The translations under genes and the position numbers were made by a program. Positions 1-9,895 of a DNA stretch of 64,000 nucleotides are shown in pieces. The stretch comes from Bacillaceae bacterium IKA-2 (GTDB lineage: Bacteria > Bacillota > Bacilli > Bacillales > Anaerobacillaceae). The stretch lies in the NCBI GenBank assembly GCA_031761875.1, contig CP134492.1, positions 4,278,001 to 4,342,000 of the forward strand, written 5' to 3'. The first letter of the stretch is position 1; each line of letters starts with the position of its first letter. The notes under the pieces were generated by a model. It ran no database searches and had not been told where the DNA came from. It saw only the letters and a list, made by a program, of their open reading frames with translations.

Positions 1-1
1 C

Positions 2-123
2 TATTTTCTAACTATTCATTTTTACCAGCTACGATCTATCAAGAAACAGCTAGAGACCCTAGATCAGAAACCAACTGAGGTTATTATTTGGTTTAACGGA
101 AAAGAACTTGAGGGAAAATACTA
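2..123 (+). CDS. C-terminal end of an unidentified gene (cut by the window edge)
   Basis: One frame is open from base 2 to a TAA at 121-123, giving about 40 residues. It begins with a hydrophobic stretch, then a coiled-coil-like basic/acidic segment (RSIKKQLETLDQ) and a short beta-like tail (EVIIWFNGKELEGKY). This would fit the end of a small membrane-anchored protein. A rho-independent terminator follows about 80 bases later on the same strand. I do not recognise the family. Confidence 0.4.
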
Positions 124-204
124 ATGTATAATCTAATTCATATATATCCTCATATAGTTCTGGTATAATAATAGCATTATCATTATATTGAAGTTATTTA
201 AATG

Positions 205-231
205 ACTATCCCTAAAAAGGATAGTTTTTTT
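205..231 (+). terminator. Rho-independent terminator
   Basis: A 7-bp stem (ACTATCC at 205-211, GGATAGT at 219-225) with a 7-base loop is followed by an uninterrupted T run. It ends transcription of the partial gene at the window start. Confidence 0.8.
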
Positions 232-296
232 GCTTAATTAGATTATTACTTTGATGTTTGTTCTGCTAGTGAGGAATGAGAAAGGTTAGGTTACTC

Positions 297-332
297 ATGA
301 AAACTTTGTATAAGAAAAAAATAACGGTATGA
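297..332 (+). CDS. Possible 11-codon leader peptide coupled to the TVP38 gene
   Basis: A short frame (MKTLYKKKITV) begins at ATG 297. Its TGA stop overlaps the ATG of the downstream membrane protein as ATGA. An AAAGG-like site lies about 12 bases upstream of the leader ATG, whereas the membrane gene itself has no obvious Shine-Dalgarno sequence. That makes translational coupling plausible. It may also be a chance frame. Confidence 0.3.
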   Translation: MKTLYKKKITV

Positions 333-964
333 AATTACTTCTGATTATTTTAGGACTCTTACTATTTATATATTTGCAAAGGCAATACGTGAACATTAAT
401 CCGGAAATGGTCCGAGACTTTGTCCTTTCTTTTGGGATATATGGTCCTGCAATCTTCCTAGTAACTTCTTTCTTTCGCCCACTAATTTTTTTTCCAATAA
501 CAATCTTTTACCTATCCAGTGGTTTGGCTTTTGGTCCCTTATGGGGAGGGCTAATTGCTTTAATTGGTGCGATAATCAGTGCCTTTGTCATCCATGTAGT
601 TGCTAACAAAATAGGGATTGAATTTCTACCGGTGCGTTGGAAGGAAAAAATCCTGATGACAAAGAAAAAAATTGAAAATGCCAACTTGATAACCATCGTT
701 CTCATCCGTTTTATACCTTTAGTTAGCTTTGATTTGGTAAGCTATGCCGGTGGTTTAGCTAGGATAAAACAGTTCCCCTATCTTTTGGGAACAGCCATTG
801 GAGTTGCTCCAAGAATTTTCGCTTATACTTATTTAGGTGCCAATATACTTGACGTCAATGATCCCCAATTTTGGATTGCTATCGGTGTTTTGCTTGTTAT
901 TTTTTTGGTGCCAGCAATTTTATATAAATTCATTAATCGCTACAATAAGCCAATGAAGGAGTAG
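329..964 (+). CDS. TVP38/TMEM64 (DedA-like) family membrane protein
   Basis: This 211-aa integral membrane protein has an N-terminal hydrophobic segment and about five further membrane segments. It carries features of the TVP38/TMEM64 (SNARE-associated, DedA-related) superfamily: RPLIFFPITIF, a glycine-rich FGPLWGGLIALIGA stretch, and a downstream RFIPLVSFDLVSYAGG re-entrant motif. Family members are thought to move lipids or act in membrane homeostasis; the substrate here is unknown. The start at 329 is the only one in frame before an upstream stop at 311. Its terminator overlaps the last codons. It is the only confident plus-strand gene in the window. Confidence 0.85.
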   Translation: MKLLLIILGLLLFIYLQRQYVNINPEMVRDFVLSFGIYGPAIFLVTSFFRPLIFFPITIFYLSSGLAFGPLWGGLIALIGAIISAFVIHVVANKIGIEFLPVRWKEKILMTKKKIENANLITIVLIRFIPLVSFDLVSYAGGLARIKQFPYLLGTAIGVAPRIFAYTYLGANILDVNDPQFWIAIGVLLVIFLVPAILYKFINRYNKPMKE

Positions 965-993
965 TTATTACTCTTCATTGGCCAATTTTTATT
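949..993 (+). terminator. Terminator overlapping the 3' end of the TVP38 gene
   Basis: GCCAATGAAGGAGTA and TTACTCTTCATTGGC form a long, nearly perfect stem around a short loop that spans the stop codon. A T-rich tract follows (CAATTTTTATTT). Confidence 0.75.
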
Positions 994-1178
994 TAGTTGA
1001 ATGAATTGTGCAGTGTCAAGCAAAGCAATACCGCGTCCTCGATCGTTTCAAATGTTTATGGTCGGAATTGTTGATATAGATATAGTCCGCACGATATCAT
1101 TGCGTCATCCTGAGGAAGCCTTCAATAAGGGGTTCATCCCCTACCTCTTCGTTAACTTGCTTACCTAAATATAGAAGT

Positions 1179-1203
1179 TCCCCCAAACAATAAGTCTGAG
1201 GGA
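1179..1203 (-). terminator. Hairpin downstream of rlmCD-like tail A
   Basis: On the minus strand TCCCTCAGAC and GTTTGGGGGA pair over 10 bases (two G-U pairs) around a 5-base loop, without a strong T run. A closely similar hairpin, with similar flanking bases (GTGTGTTTTTGTTCCC versus GTGTGTTTTATGTTCCC), follows tail B at 8331-8355. Confidence 0.5.
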
Positions 1204-1256
1204 ACAAAAACACACTCAATATTCAATTAAAATTCTTCCAACTCTTACATTTAAAA

Positions 1257-1295
1257 CTAATTCTTCTGTATCAACGCGAGTGTCTCCACGTATGC
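1257..1295 (-). pseudogene. Detached 3' tail of an rlmCD-like gene (tail A)
   Basis: Read on the minus strand this encodes AYVETLALIQKN and a stop. It matches the style of the C-terminus of RlmCD-family 23S rRNA methyltransferases (the intact gene at 59243 ends [14 protein letters not shown]). It lies just 3' of the katG stop with no upstream rlmCD body. I read it as a displaced 3' end left by insertion or rearrangement. The stretch is short, so the identification leans on similar tails at 8411-8449 and 3839-3957. Confidence 0.5.
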
Positions 1296-1320
1296 TTTGT
1301 TGCTTTCTAAACCATAGTGA

Positions 1321-3543
<2,223 letters not shown>

Positions 3544-3590
3544 TCAACCGTATGAAACTTTCAAACCGAATTGCAGTATTTACTCTTATA

Positions 3591-3605
3591 TTATAATTAT
3601 AATAA
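3591..3605 (-). promoter_or_regulatory. PerR-like box upstream of katG
   Basis: TTATAATTATAATAA differs at one position from the 15-bp Per box consensus TTATAATTATTATAA. It lies about 90 bases before the katG start, next to a TATAAT -10-like hexamer. PerR control of katG is standard in Bacillus relatives, so peroxide-inducible derepression is a reasonable inference. The AT-rich context reduces certainty. Confidence 0.6.
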
Positions 3606-3655
3606 ACTATTGCTTAAATTGATAGAAAAAAGCTTTTTCGCAAAAAAAATGATAG

Positions 3656-3828
3656 TTAAAAAGACAACACCCACAACGGGTTAGTTGCCTTCAGGACATA
3701 AGACCACGGCATAACATTTTCTGATTTGCCAACAGCGAATCGAACGTTTATTACTCGGATCTCTTCCATTTCCCCTTCTAGACTTTTACCTGTTTTATAT
3801 TCAAGTCTAATTGGTAAATATCTCTTTA
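3656..3828 (-). pseudogene. Chimeric remnant: dgkB-like fragment joined to rlmCD-like fragment
   Basis: One open minus-strand frame reads LPIRLEYKTGKSLEGEM (compare VKVRIEYDGKLFEGEI in the diacylglycerol kinase at 63049). It runs directly into VINVRFAVGKSENVMPW (compare [16 protein letters not shown] in the rlmCD product at 59243) and stops at 3656-3658. The second match is strong and the first moderate. Neither is a functional gene. An ACCC/GGGT hairpin plus a T run at its end (about 3656-3681) looks like a terminator. Confidence 0.6.
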
Positions 3829-3838
3829 ATAGCAGAAC

Positions 3839-3957
3839 TTATACACTCTCTAGCAACACACAGCACTCAACATGGGTCGTATGCGGAAACATATCGACCG
3901 GTTGCGCTTCTTTTGTTTTAAAGCCAACATCCTCTAAAATTCGTAAATCTCTTGACC
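3839..3957 (-). pseudogene. 3' fragment of an rlmCD-like gene (tail C)
   Basis: The minus strand encodes [17 protein letters not shown], then [20 protein letters not shown] and a stop. This aligns almost residue by residue with the end of the intact RlmCD-type protein ([35 protein letters not shown]). The catalytic-Cys region and everything upstream are missing. The fragment abuts a dus-like N-terminal fragment in another frame. Confidence 0.85.
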
Positions 3958-4059
3958 GGATGCAATCACTACGTGACGAAAAACAACATCTGTCACATCT
4001 TCCATGGGTGCAAGTACAAAAAATGGTTTAGGTAAATCACGCCAAAAATTTTCTTTCAT
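3958..4059 (-). pseudogene. 5' fragment of a tRNA-dihydrouridine synthase (dus) gene
   Basis: From an ATG at 4057-4059 the minus strand encodes [20 protein letters not shown] followed by [11 protein letters not shown]. This is the FMN-binding N-terminus of Dus enzymes, which modify uridines in tRNA. The similarity stops where the rlmCD-like fragment begins and the frame closes soon after. A preceding gene fragment ends in TGA overlapping this ATG region. Confidence 0.75.
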
Positions 4060-4170
4060 TCACAAGAAAGATATTATTTTACCTTCATTATCTCCATAAA
4101 TCTTCTTCCACCATTCACCCATTATTCCATTGTGAATATAAATTGGATAACCATATGGGTTAGAAAAGTT
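4060..4170 (-). pseudogene. C-terminal coding remnant, family not recognised
   Basis: An open minus-strand frame with protein-like composition (NPYGYPIYIHNGIMGEWW, then KKIYGDNEGKIISFL) ends in TGA at 4060-4062, one base from the dus-like ATG. The frame is closed upstream, so at most the end of a gene survives. It belongs to the same cluster of fragments as its left neighbours. Confidence 0.4.
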
Positions 4171-4249
4171 TTAAAACGAAATAAGACCCTAACCTCGTAA
4201 AGTTTTTTTTACGGAATCAGGATCCGACTAGCAATAGTTTGGATTACTT

Positions 4250-7200
4250 TTATTTCAATTTACTGCCGTCAATATACACTTTAATTTTATCAATCTTACC
4301 ATCACGATTAAAAATAGCTTGACTTGTTACACGATCTAAATTATCAACATCTTCAAAAATACTTTCTGTACCATCTTTGTAACATACGATGATTTTCTTT
4401 TTGCCCTCTAGATAATAGATTACCGGAACTGCACAGAATGTAAATCCTAAAGAATTCTCATCTAACTGGATTGTTTCTGCATACGCAGTATTACTATTCC
4501 TAGGTAGTGACCAGACTTTCTTCTCTTTTAAAAACTCAGATTTAGCTAACAGCACTGGTTTAAACTGAACAAGTCCATCCTCCACCTTCACTCCTAACTC
4601 AGCTAGTCGAGAGATAAAGTCTTCTTTAACCTGACCAGTCATACCTGGTTGTTGTACTCCTGCAAAGCTCGGGGTATGGGAATAAGCCTCTGTCGGAAAT
4701 GCACCGTATTCTTCTGGTGACTTGTCTACTCCTAAGCCTTCCTTAATCACTTCATAATCATTCATAAGCGTTCTAGCTTCTTCATTCATGCCTTTTTGGC
4801 GATAGACATCATCGAAGTTTTCTTGTGCCGCCAAGACTAGCTTTGATACCATGTGCCAATAGATACTTCCTAACCCTTCATACTTATAGAAGGTACCGGA
4901 GCGCCCTGTAAAGGAATGATGGTTAAATAGGTCTGAAAAGATTTCTTCAACGATTTTAATGTCTTCATCCTGATACTCTTCTGTGGCTTTTAGTGCTTCT
5001 CGAATCTCTTCGCCGTTTCTGAATTGACCATTAAAATGATATTTCCCATTAACATCTTTTTCAATGAAGCGTGTGCGGTTCTGCTTCAGTTCTTCTTTTA
5101 AAACAGTTGATGACATCACTTGTGCTTCGGGAATCACATTTTTCTCTAAGAACTTCGGCAGCTCACGATTCGGATAGAGCATGTAGCTGTTTTGGTCTTC
5201 ACGATAAATAGAACTGTTTTTAAGCGCCGCTAAGACAGCAATGCTTTCTTTTGCATCTAAAGCTTTTGAGCTTAAAACGGAAACCTGACCTTCTAACATC
5301 TCATAAAGATTTGAAATGCTACAGTTTTCCTTATCAAATCGGATAAGATTGTAAGAGTGGTATAGAGCGTCTTCACGTTTATTCTTTTTAATGGAATCTT
5401 TTAAATGAATCATTGAAACGTCAATAAATTCTTTAAGCGATTCTATAGAAAGTGCCGCTTTCTCACCTGTGAACCCATTGTTATGAATGGCATTTCTATA
5501 GTCTTCACCAATCTCGCCTAATTTTTTAACGATCTCAAAACGCTTGTCATCGGATAGTTCACTGCCAAGATACTGTTTGCTGTTCTTCAATACTGCCGCT
5601 GTATCATTAAACATCTGAAGCACTTCAACTGAAACCTCAATTGAGTCCTCTTTCATTTCCTTAACTAGTTCACTCATATAATCCTGGAAACGATGCATAT
5701 AATTCAGGGTAACCATGGACAAACCATTCCCAACAAGAGCGTTATTGGCATCGTTCCACTCTGGACGTTGTGTGTTCATCCAAATGCCGCCCTCAGGCAC
5801 ATAGTTAGAGAACTTAGCAAGAAGAGTAACTAACAGTTTTTCCATTAAGTTGACCTTGTAGATTTCGTCTTTACTGAATACTAACTTCCCGTCAGATCCA
5901 AGGCTTGCCGTTTTACTATCGATACGCTGTTCATTCTCATCATCATAAATGATACTGTCTCTTGGATTCTCGACCAATGCATCAAATCCTTTGATGCGAT
6001 AAGGTACATTCGCATAGACAAAGATATCTTTATGCAGAAGCTCCTGTAATTTTTCAGGATTATACTTCTTTGATACTTCCATTAATTTTAAAAGATAGAT
6101 AATTTGATGATCGCCCCAGTAACCAATGTTTGACCACGGATCTTCAGGGTCAAGCGTCTCCCAGTCAATGCCTTCTTTCGTGATTCGGTAAGGGTTGTAT
6201 CCGTCTGCTGTTGATGCATTCACGAATTTAGCGATAATACTCTCCGTATATGAAGGGTAGGATAGGGATAATGCTTCCCAATTTTGAAAGATGTCACGCC
6301 AGTTCCCTTCAAACTTAAGATCTTTGCTTCCATCTTCTTTGGAAACCTCTATACTAAATTTATTCCACGGACGACTTGGATCGCCATGGCGTCTGCTGAA
6401 GGTTAGCGGTAAGTACTCAAGTACTAACCGTTCAAAATCCTTGCAATCAAGCTCTGCTACTAAAGCAATTAGTTCATTAAAATTAATTGTTTCAGGCAAT
6501 TGGCTGATAAAATCGAGATGTTTCGTATATACTTCTTTATTCCAACTACCGACAAATGCTTTAAAATCGTCTCTATCAATCGCATAGCCATCTGCGTATA
6601 TACCACCGCGCATAATATTGTAAAGGGTATTTGAAAAATGTCTATAACTCGCCTTCTCATTAGCAGTACATTGAATTCCGTCTGCCTCAAATACAAGTTT
6701 GTTAAGATTGTAATCACCCTTTGAAACATCTGCTTCTAGCACTTCAAGTATCGATTGATTTTCGATAATCTCTTTAATAAGTTTCTCAACTCCGGAAGCG
6801 CTTTCGTTAAGCTCAGCAACTATATACCAGTCTTTTGATTCACTACCCTTAAGGTGGATAGAATCTACAACATAGTAGGAACCTCTTCTACCCTTAATAT
6901 CATCTTCCGTTTGAATCTCTTTATTTTGAGAGAAAGCTTTAATCTGTTGTTCTGACAAAAGGTAGCTAGGATTCTCAAGTCCCTTTGACCAAACCGTCGT
7001 TGCTTTCAATGATTCACTTGGCTCAGCTTTATCTGTTAAAATCGAACTAAGCGTGTAAATACCTAGTCCTGCTTTTTCCACTAATTCACATCGTTTATAT
7101 CCATCAACAAGTGTGCTTTTTGTGGTTTGCAAAAGCGTATTGACACCATAGGGTAGTACGTTACGTATACCGTCTAAGACTTTAATCTCTACTTCCTTTT

Positions 7201-7702
7201 CCGCTAGGTTAACCATTCTAGATTCTTTAATAAATCCTAACGCATCACTGTTCTTCCATGTATATGTATAACTAACCTCTAGGTCATGGTTGATCTCTTC
7301 AAACATAATCTTGTTACCTATAGTGTTTTTATATAAGTTTCTTGTAATCTTATATACATTACTGTTATAAAGTGAGAAGGGTTTCCACAGAAAATTCTTT
7401 TCATCTTTATTGACGATTAGTATTGTATGTGGTCCGGTTGTCTCAATACTGTCATGAATTTTATCATCTGTATAATATGGAAATAATGCTGACTCTGCAT
7501 TTTTACGTCCGCAAGTCAGTCCGCCAGTGCTTGATATAAACATCCAATGGTCAACATCACTTACTACTGTCATAAAGAATGGATCCATGTGACTGTAGTT
7601 TTCAATCTTGAAATAAGTTTCCTCATTTACAGTCACCATTTCTAGCGAAATCTTTTCCGTTTCATCATGCAAAGATGCATTTCCATAGTACAAGTTAGAC
7701 AT
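4250..7702 (-). CDS. GH94-like (cellobiose phosphorylase-related) large cytosolic protein
   Basis: This 1150-aa protein has no signal peptide. Its N-terminal part contains a beta-rich stretch with GGLTCGRKNAESALFPYYTD. The central part (about residues 470-560) has motifs of an (alpha/alpha)6 barrel of the cellobiose/glucan phosphorylase superfamily: FEGNWRDIFQNWEALSLSYP, NASTADGYNPYRIT and DPWSNIGYWGDHQIIYLLKL. By this likeness it should act on oligo- or polyglucosides, perhaps by phosphorolysis, but substrate and mechanism are inference. It is longer than a typical GH94 enzyme (about 800 aa), nearer the GH149/GH161 size class. GAAAGGAAC precedes the start. No sugar transporter or regulator lies beside it. 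Confidence 0.6.
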   Translation of the reverse strand: MSNLYYGNASLHDETEKISLEMVTVNEETYFKIENYSHMDPFFMTVVSDVDHWMFISSTGGLTCGRKNAESALFPYYTDDKIHDSIETTGPHTILIVNKDEKNFLWKPFSLYNSNVYKITRNLYKNTIGNKIMFEEINHDLEVSYTYTWKNSDALGFIKESRMVNLAEKEVEIKVLDGIRNVLPYGVNTLLQTTKSTLVDGYKRCELVEKAGLGIYTLSSILTDKAEPSESLKATTVWSKGLENPSYLLSEQQIKAFSQNKEIQTEDDIKGRRGSYYVVDSIHLKGSESKDWYIVAELNESASGVEKLIKEIIENQSILEVLEADVSKGDYNLNKLVFEADGIQCTANEKASYRHFSNTLYNIMRGGIYADGYAIDRDDFKAFVGSWNKEVYTKHLDFISQLPETINFNELIALVAELDCKDFERLVLEYLPLTFSRRHGDPSRPWNKFSIEVSKEDGSKDLKFEGNWRDIFQNWEALSLSYPSYTESIIAKFVNASTADGYNPYRITKEGIDWETLDPEDPWSNIGYWGDHQIIYLLKLMEVSKKYNPEKLQELLHKDIFVYANVPYRIKGFDALVENPRDSIIYDDENEQRIDSKTASLGSDGKLVFSKDEIYKVNLMEKLLVTLLAKFSNYVPEGGIWMNTQRPEWNDANNALVGNGLSMVTLNYMHRFQDYMSELVKEMKEDSIEVSVEVLQMFNDTAAVLKNSKQYLGSELSDDKRFEIVKKLGEIGEDYRNAIHNNGFTGEKAALSIESLKEFIDVSMIHLKDSIKKNKREDALYHSYNLIRFDKENCSISNLYEMLEGQVSVLSSKALDAKESIAVLAALKNSSIYREDQNSYMLYPNRELPKFLEKNVIPEAQVMSSTVLKEELKQNRTRFIEKDVNGKYHFNGQFRNGEEIREALKATEEYQDEDIKIVEEIFSDLFNHHSFTGRSGTFYKYEGLGSIYWHMVSKLVLAAQENFDDVYRQKGMNEEARTLMNDYEVIKEGLGVDKSPEEYGAFPTEAYSHTPSFAGVQQPGMTGQVKEDFISRLAELGVKVEDGLVQFKPVLLAKSEFLKEKKVWSLPRNSNTAYAETIQLDENSLGFTFCAVPVIYYLEGKKKIIVCYKDGTESIFEDVDNLDRVTSQAIFNRDGKIDKIKVYIDGSKLK

Positions 7703-7740
7703 AGTCGTATGTTCCTTTCTAAACTAAAATTTTTTTACCT

Positions 7741-8029
7741 AATTGAACCAATTTCATAATTCTGAGCCCAACGGGCTCAGCGGTTTGATAGGGATACTTA
7801 AAAGAGTCTTTTCAGTTAAATAATGTAAGATACCGAACAGAGGGAACGAGCAAAAGTTCATTTTGATATAGTTACCATGGTTTACAATGGCATGAAATTA
7901 GCAAGTATGCGTCTAGGATGTAAGCAATCTAAAGTAGATTTAGCAGCTTAATTTCAAAAAAATGTAAGAAATATTTATTCTGGGAGTCTCGGCTTTTTCA
8001 AAACATCGAATTATGAAATTGGTTCAATT
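7741..8029. repeat. 289-bp non-coding element with 22-bp perfect terminal inverted repeats
   Basis: The left end starts AATTGAACCAATTTCATAAT (7741-7762) and the exact reverse complement forms the right end (8008-8029). There is no transposase-sized frame inside. The arrangement suggests a MITE or the ends of a deleted insertion sequence. No convincing target-site duplication is seen. Confidence 0.65.
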
Positions 8030-8164
8030 GTTACTGATTAGTACTACAGTTAAAAGTACAATTAACTTCAAAAAAATTGTCACATTTCTAAAGATTGCGC
8101 TTTTATTCATTTTATCATATTAATTAGTTTTAGATAAAAAAGCAATCAGAATTTCTTTATTATC

Positions 8165-8368
8165 TTAATTTCCATCTGTAAATATATCCTTATCTTGTTT
8201 TAGCACCACCTTTGTTTTACTCAGCACACTAGGTGAATCGAACTTGTTCTCGTCAAAAAGATCAATATACAGTTGCACCAACACCATTCGCAAACTATAT
8301 ATTGATTCATGTGACTCGTTCTTGGTAAATCCCCCCAAACCATTAGTCCGAGGGAACATAAAACACAC
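8165..8368 (-). pseudogene. Degenerate Spo0E-like aspartyl-phosphate phosphatase
   Basis: The frame contains SIYSLRMVLVQLYIDLF and SPSVLSKTKVVLKQDKDIF. This matches the Spo0E-like pattern of two short helices (I-x2-LR-x2-L-x2-L, then L-S). The SxxLD motif needed for phosphatase activity is not intact. The nominal start falls in the hairpin after rlmCD tail B and has no ribosome site. It is probably a decayed small gene; such proteins normally remove phosphate from Spo0A. Confidence 0.35.
8331..8355 (-). terminator. Hairpin downstream of rlmCD-like tail B
   Basis: On the minus strand TCCCTCGGAC and GTTTGGGGGG pair around a short loop. It is near-identical to the hairpin after tail A, and the bases between tail and hairpin are also partly conserved. 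I read it as the native terminator of the rlmCD-type gene. Confidence 0.5.
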
Positions 8369-8410
8369 TTCATTATTTAACTAAAAACCGCTAAACCTAT
8401 TGATACCAAG

Positions 8411-8449
8411 CTATTTCAACTCTATCAACGCTACTACCTCCACATGCAT
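8411..8449 (-). pseudogene. Detached 3' tail of an rlmCD-like gene (tail B), candidate left attachment site
   Basis: The minus strand encodes MHVEVVALIELK and a stop, a typical RlmCD-family C-terminus. Upstream coding sequence is absent. The motif GTGGAG (CTCCAC at 8438-8443) is shared with the intact gene at 59276-59281. If the prophage-bearing element integrated in the 3' end of rlmCD, this is the displaced original tail. The shared core is only six bases, as expected for large serine recombinases but not proof. Confidence 0.55.
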
Positions 8450-8623
8450 TGAGCCAGCCTGTTAGCCGAAAAGACAACACATTAAGTGGTTAAAAAGAGA
8501 AAAGAAAACACGTTGTGTTTGATGCTCTATTTTAAGAAAACAACTGGTATTAAAAACAGATTGTAAGAAGAATGCGCATGAAACTATCAATGGATTATTG
8601 AGGGGAATACTATCGAACAGAAG
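8450..8623. other. Spacer at the presumed left end of the integrated element
   Basis: No gene was seen. On the minus strand CCACTTAATGTG plus GTTGTCTTTT resembles a weak terminator (about 8468-8490) and is similar to the one closing the chimeric remnant at 3656. AACACGTTGTGTT at 8505-8519 is a short palindrome. Confidence 0.4.
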
Positions 8624-9238
8624 TTACTTGAAATATGTTTCAAACCCATTATTCATGATATGTGAACCATTTGGAACTTGAATTGCTATTAAACACATAT
8701 TTAAGCAATCAACACATGAACCCATAGCATTCATTAAACAGAGTACAATAATGAACCTATTTAATAAACCAAAAATATTAAGAATAAAGGGTAATATAAC
8801 TGATAATAAAATAAATGGCATAATAGAAATGATTAAAAATCTACCCTTTTTGATTTTTTCATTGGTAAAAACAAATCCAAAGAGTCCATTAATACCCCAA
8901 TATGTTTTGTCTGATCTTAGTCCATTAGGTATAAAACAGGCATGAAGAAATTCATGTGCTGTCATAAATGCGAAAATGATAGCAACATATATTAGCGAAA
9001 ATATGTTTATTGTAATAGAAAGGCTAGGGGCTTGTCCACCGTTCAAAAGTTCCTTCAACGGTGGATATAAATAGGATGCAATAACTATAAACACAACAGC
9101 ATTTATAAACATAAACGGTACTGAAAGTAAAATTGATATGATTAAATTAGATGGTTCTTTTAGTTTATTCCAGCCCTCTGATATTAGTTCGTTACTCAAC
9201 GCTTTATCCGCAAGGGGTATCTTTTTTATATATTTCAT
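8624..9238 (-). CDS. DUF3267 membrane metallopeptidase-like protein
   Basis: This 204-aa protein has about four membrane segments and an HEFLHA (HExxH) zinc-binding motif near residue 115. A later NAMGSCVDCLN segment resembles the G-S-x-x-D element supplying the third ligand in intramembrane zincins. DUF3267 proteins are putative membrane peptidases of unknown substrate. It sits at the downstream end of a run of small membrane and regulator genes on the same strand. Confidence 0.75.
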   Translation of the reverse strand: MKYIKKIPLADKALSNELISEGWNKLKEPSNLIISILLSVPFMFINAVVFIVIASYLYPPLKELLNGGQAPSLSITINIFSLIYVAIIFAFMTAHEFLHACFIPNGLRSDKTYWGINGLFGFVFTNEKIKKGRFLIISIMPFILLSVILPFILNIFGLLNRFIIVLCLMNAMGSCVDCLNMCLIAIQVPNGSHIMNNGFETYFK

Positions 9239-9319
9239 TAATCAGACTCCTTTCCCAAAATGATACTGTTTAATTTTACATACAGTTAAGTCGTGCCTTA
9301 AGAAGAATGCGTCTTAACA

Positions 9320-9778
9320 TTATTTATTAATCATCTTGTTTATACTTGATTTTTTTAATTTTGTATTTAATAGTATTTTAATATTCCATCCTGATTTTCC
9401 GTAGCTTAATCTATACCAATAGTAGTTTATATACTCAATTATTCCGAATAAAAATAATCCAATAGCAATTATTAAATCCTTATTGCTATTTTTAATAATA
9501 GGTATTATCATACTTATCGCCACTAATAAAATTAAATTTAACTGTTTTAAAGACCTAAGGAGTTTTATGGCCTTAAGACCAAAGCTTTCCTTTTTGATAA
9601 TCAAAATATATCTATAAAGCCAATACATGCTTCCTTGTAATAATATAAGTATAAGATACGAAAATGCTATTAAACTACCCATTCCCAAGTCTAATAATCT
9701 ATATACAAAAGCAAAAGTACACATGGCTGCAAATTCACCTATCGCCAGGTTTAATAACTGTTTCTTTAACCTATTCAA
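9320..9778 (-). CDS. Small integral membrane protein, family not recognised
   Basis: This 152-aa protein has four predicted membrane segments (around residues 14-30, 36-58, 75-95 and 100-118) and a basic C-terminal tail. The spacing to its neighbours suggests the same transcription unit as the XRE regulator upstream and the DUF3267 peptidase downstream. No catalytic motif is visible. A role in membrane or cell-envelope physiology is only a guess from context. Confidence 0.6.
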   Translation of the reverse strand: MNRLKKQLLNLAIGEFAAMCTFAFVYRLLDLGMGSLIAFSYLILILLQGSMYWLYRYILIIKKESFGLKAIKLLRSLKQLNLILLVAISMIIPIIKNSNKDLIIAIGLFLFGIIEYINYYWYRLSYGKSGWNIKILLNTKLKKSSINKMINK

Positions 9779-9895
9779 TTTATCACCTCTACAAACTTTA
9801 CTTCGTTTATTCTACGACTGCGACACAGTTTATATAAAGTGTATTACTTTATTGAGAATCGTATTTCACACACTACTCTGATATATACTTTCGGT

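Larger units (their letters stand above)
965..1320. other. Gene-poor spacer between the TVP38 gene and katG
   Basis: There is no convincing full gene here. At 1000-1150 a plus-strand frame of about 50 codons is open (containing RHPEEAF) but has no ribosome site and no family I recognise. The right half holds a minus-strand hairpin and a detached rlmCD-like tail, listed separately. Confidence 0.5.

Noticed and set aside
297-332. A7 run in the leader as a -1 frameshift entry into the TVP38 frame
   Set aside because: The phase would permit it, but the run is short-context A-rich DNA and the overlapping ATGA gives a simpler explanation.
1000-1160. Plus-strand frame of about 50 codons containing RHPEEAF
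   Set aside because: No ribosome site, no recognised family and located in a debris region; not enough to call a gene.
3726-4031. Plus-strand 101-codon frame
   Set aside because: The complementary strand carries clear rlmCD, dgkB-like and dus fragments; the plus frame is their shadow.
8568-9313. Short repeat TAAGAAGAATGCG at 8566 and 9301 flanking the DUF3267 gene
   Set aside because: Only about 12 bases; could be chance in AT-rich DNA and has no inverted structure or target duplication.
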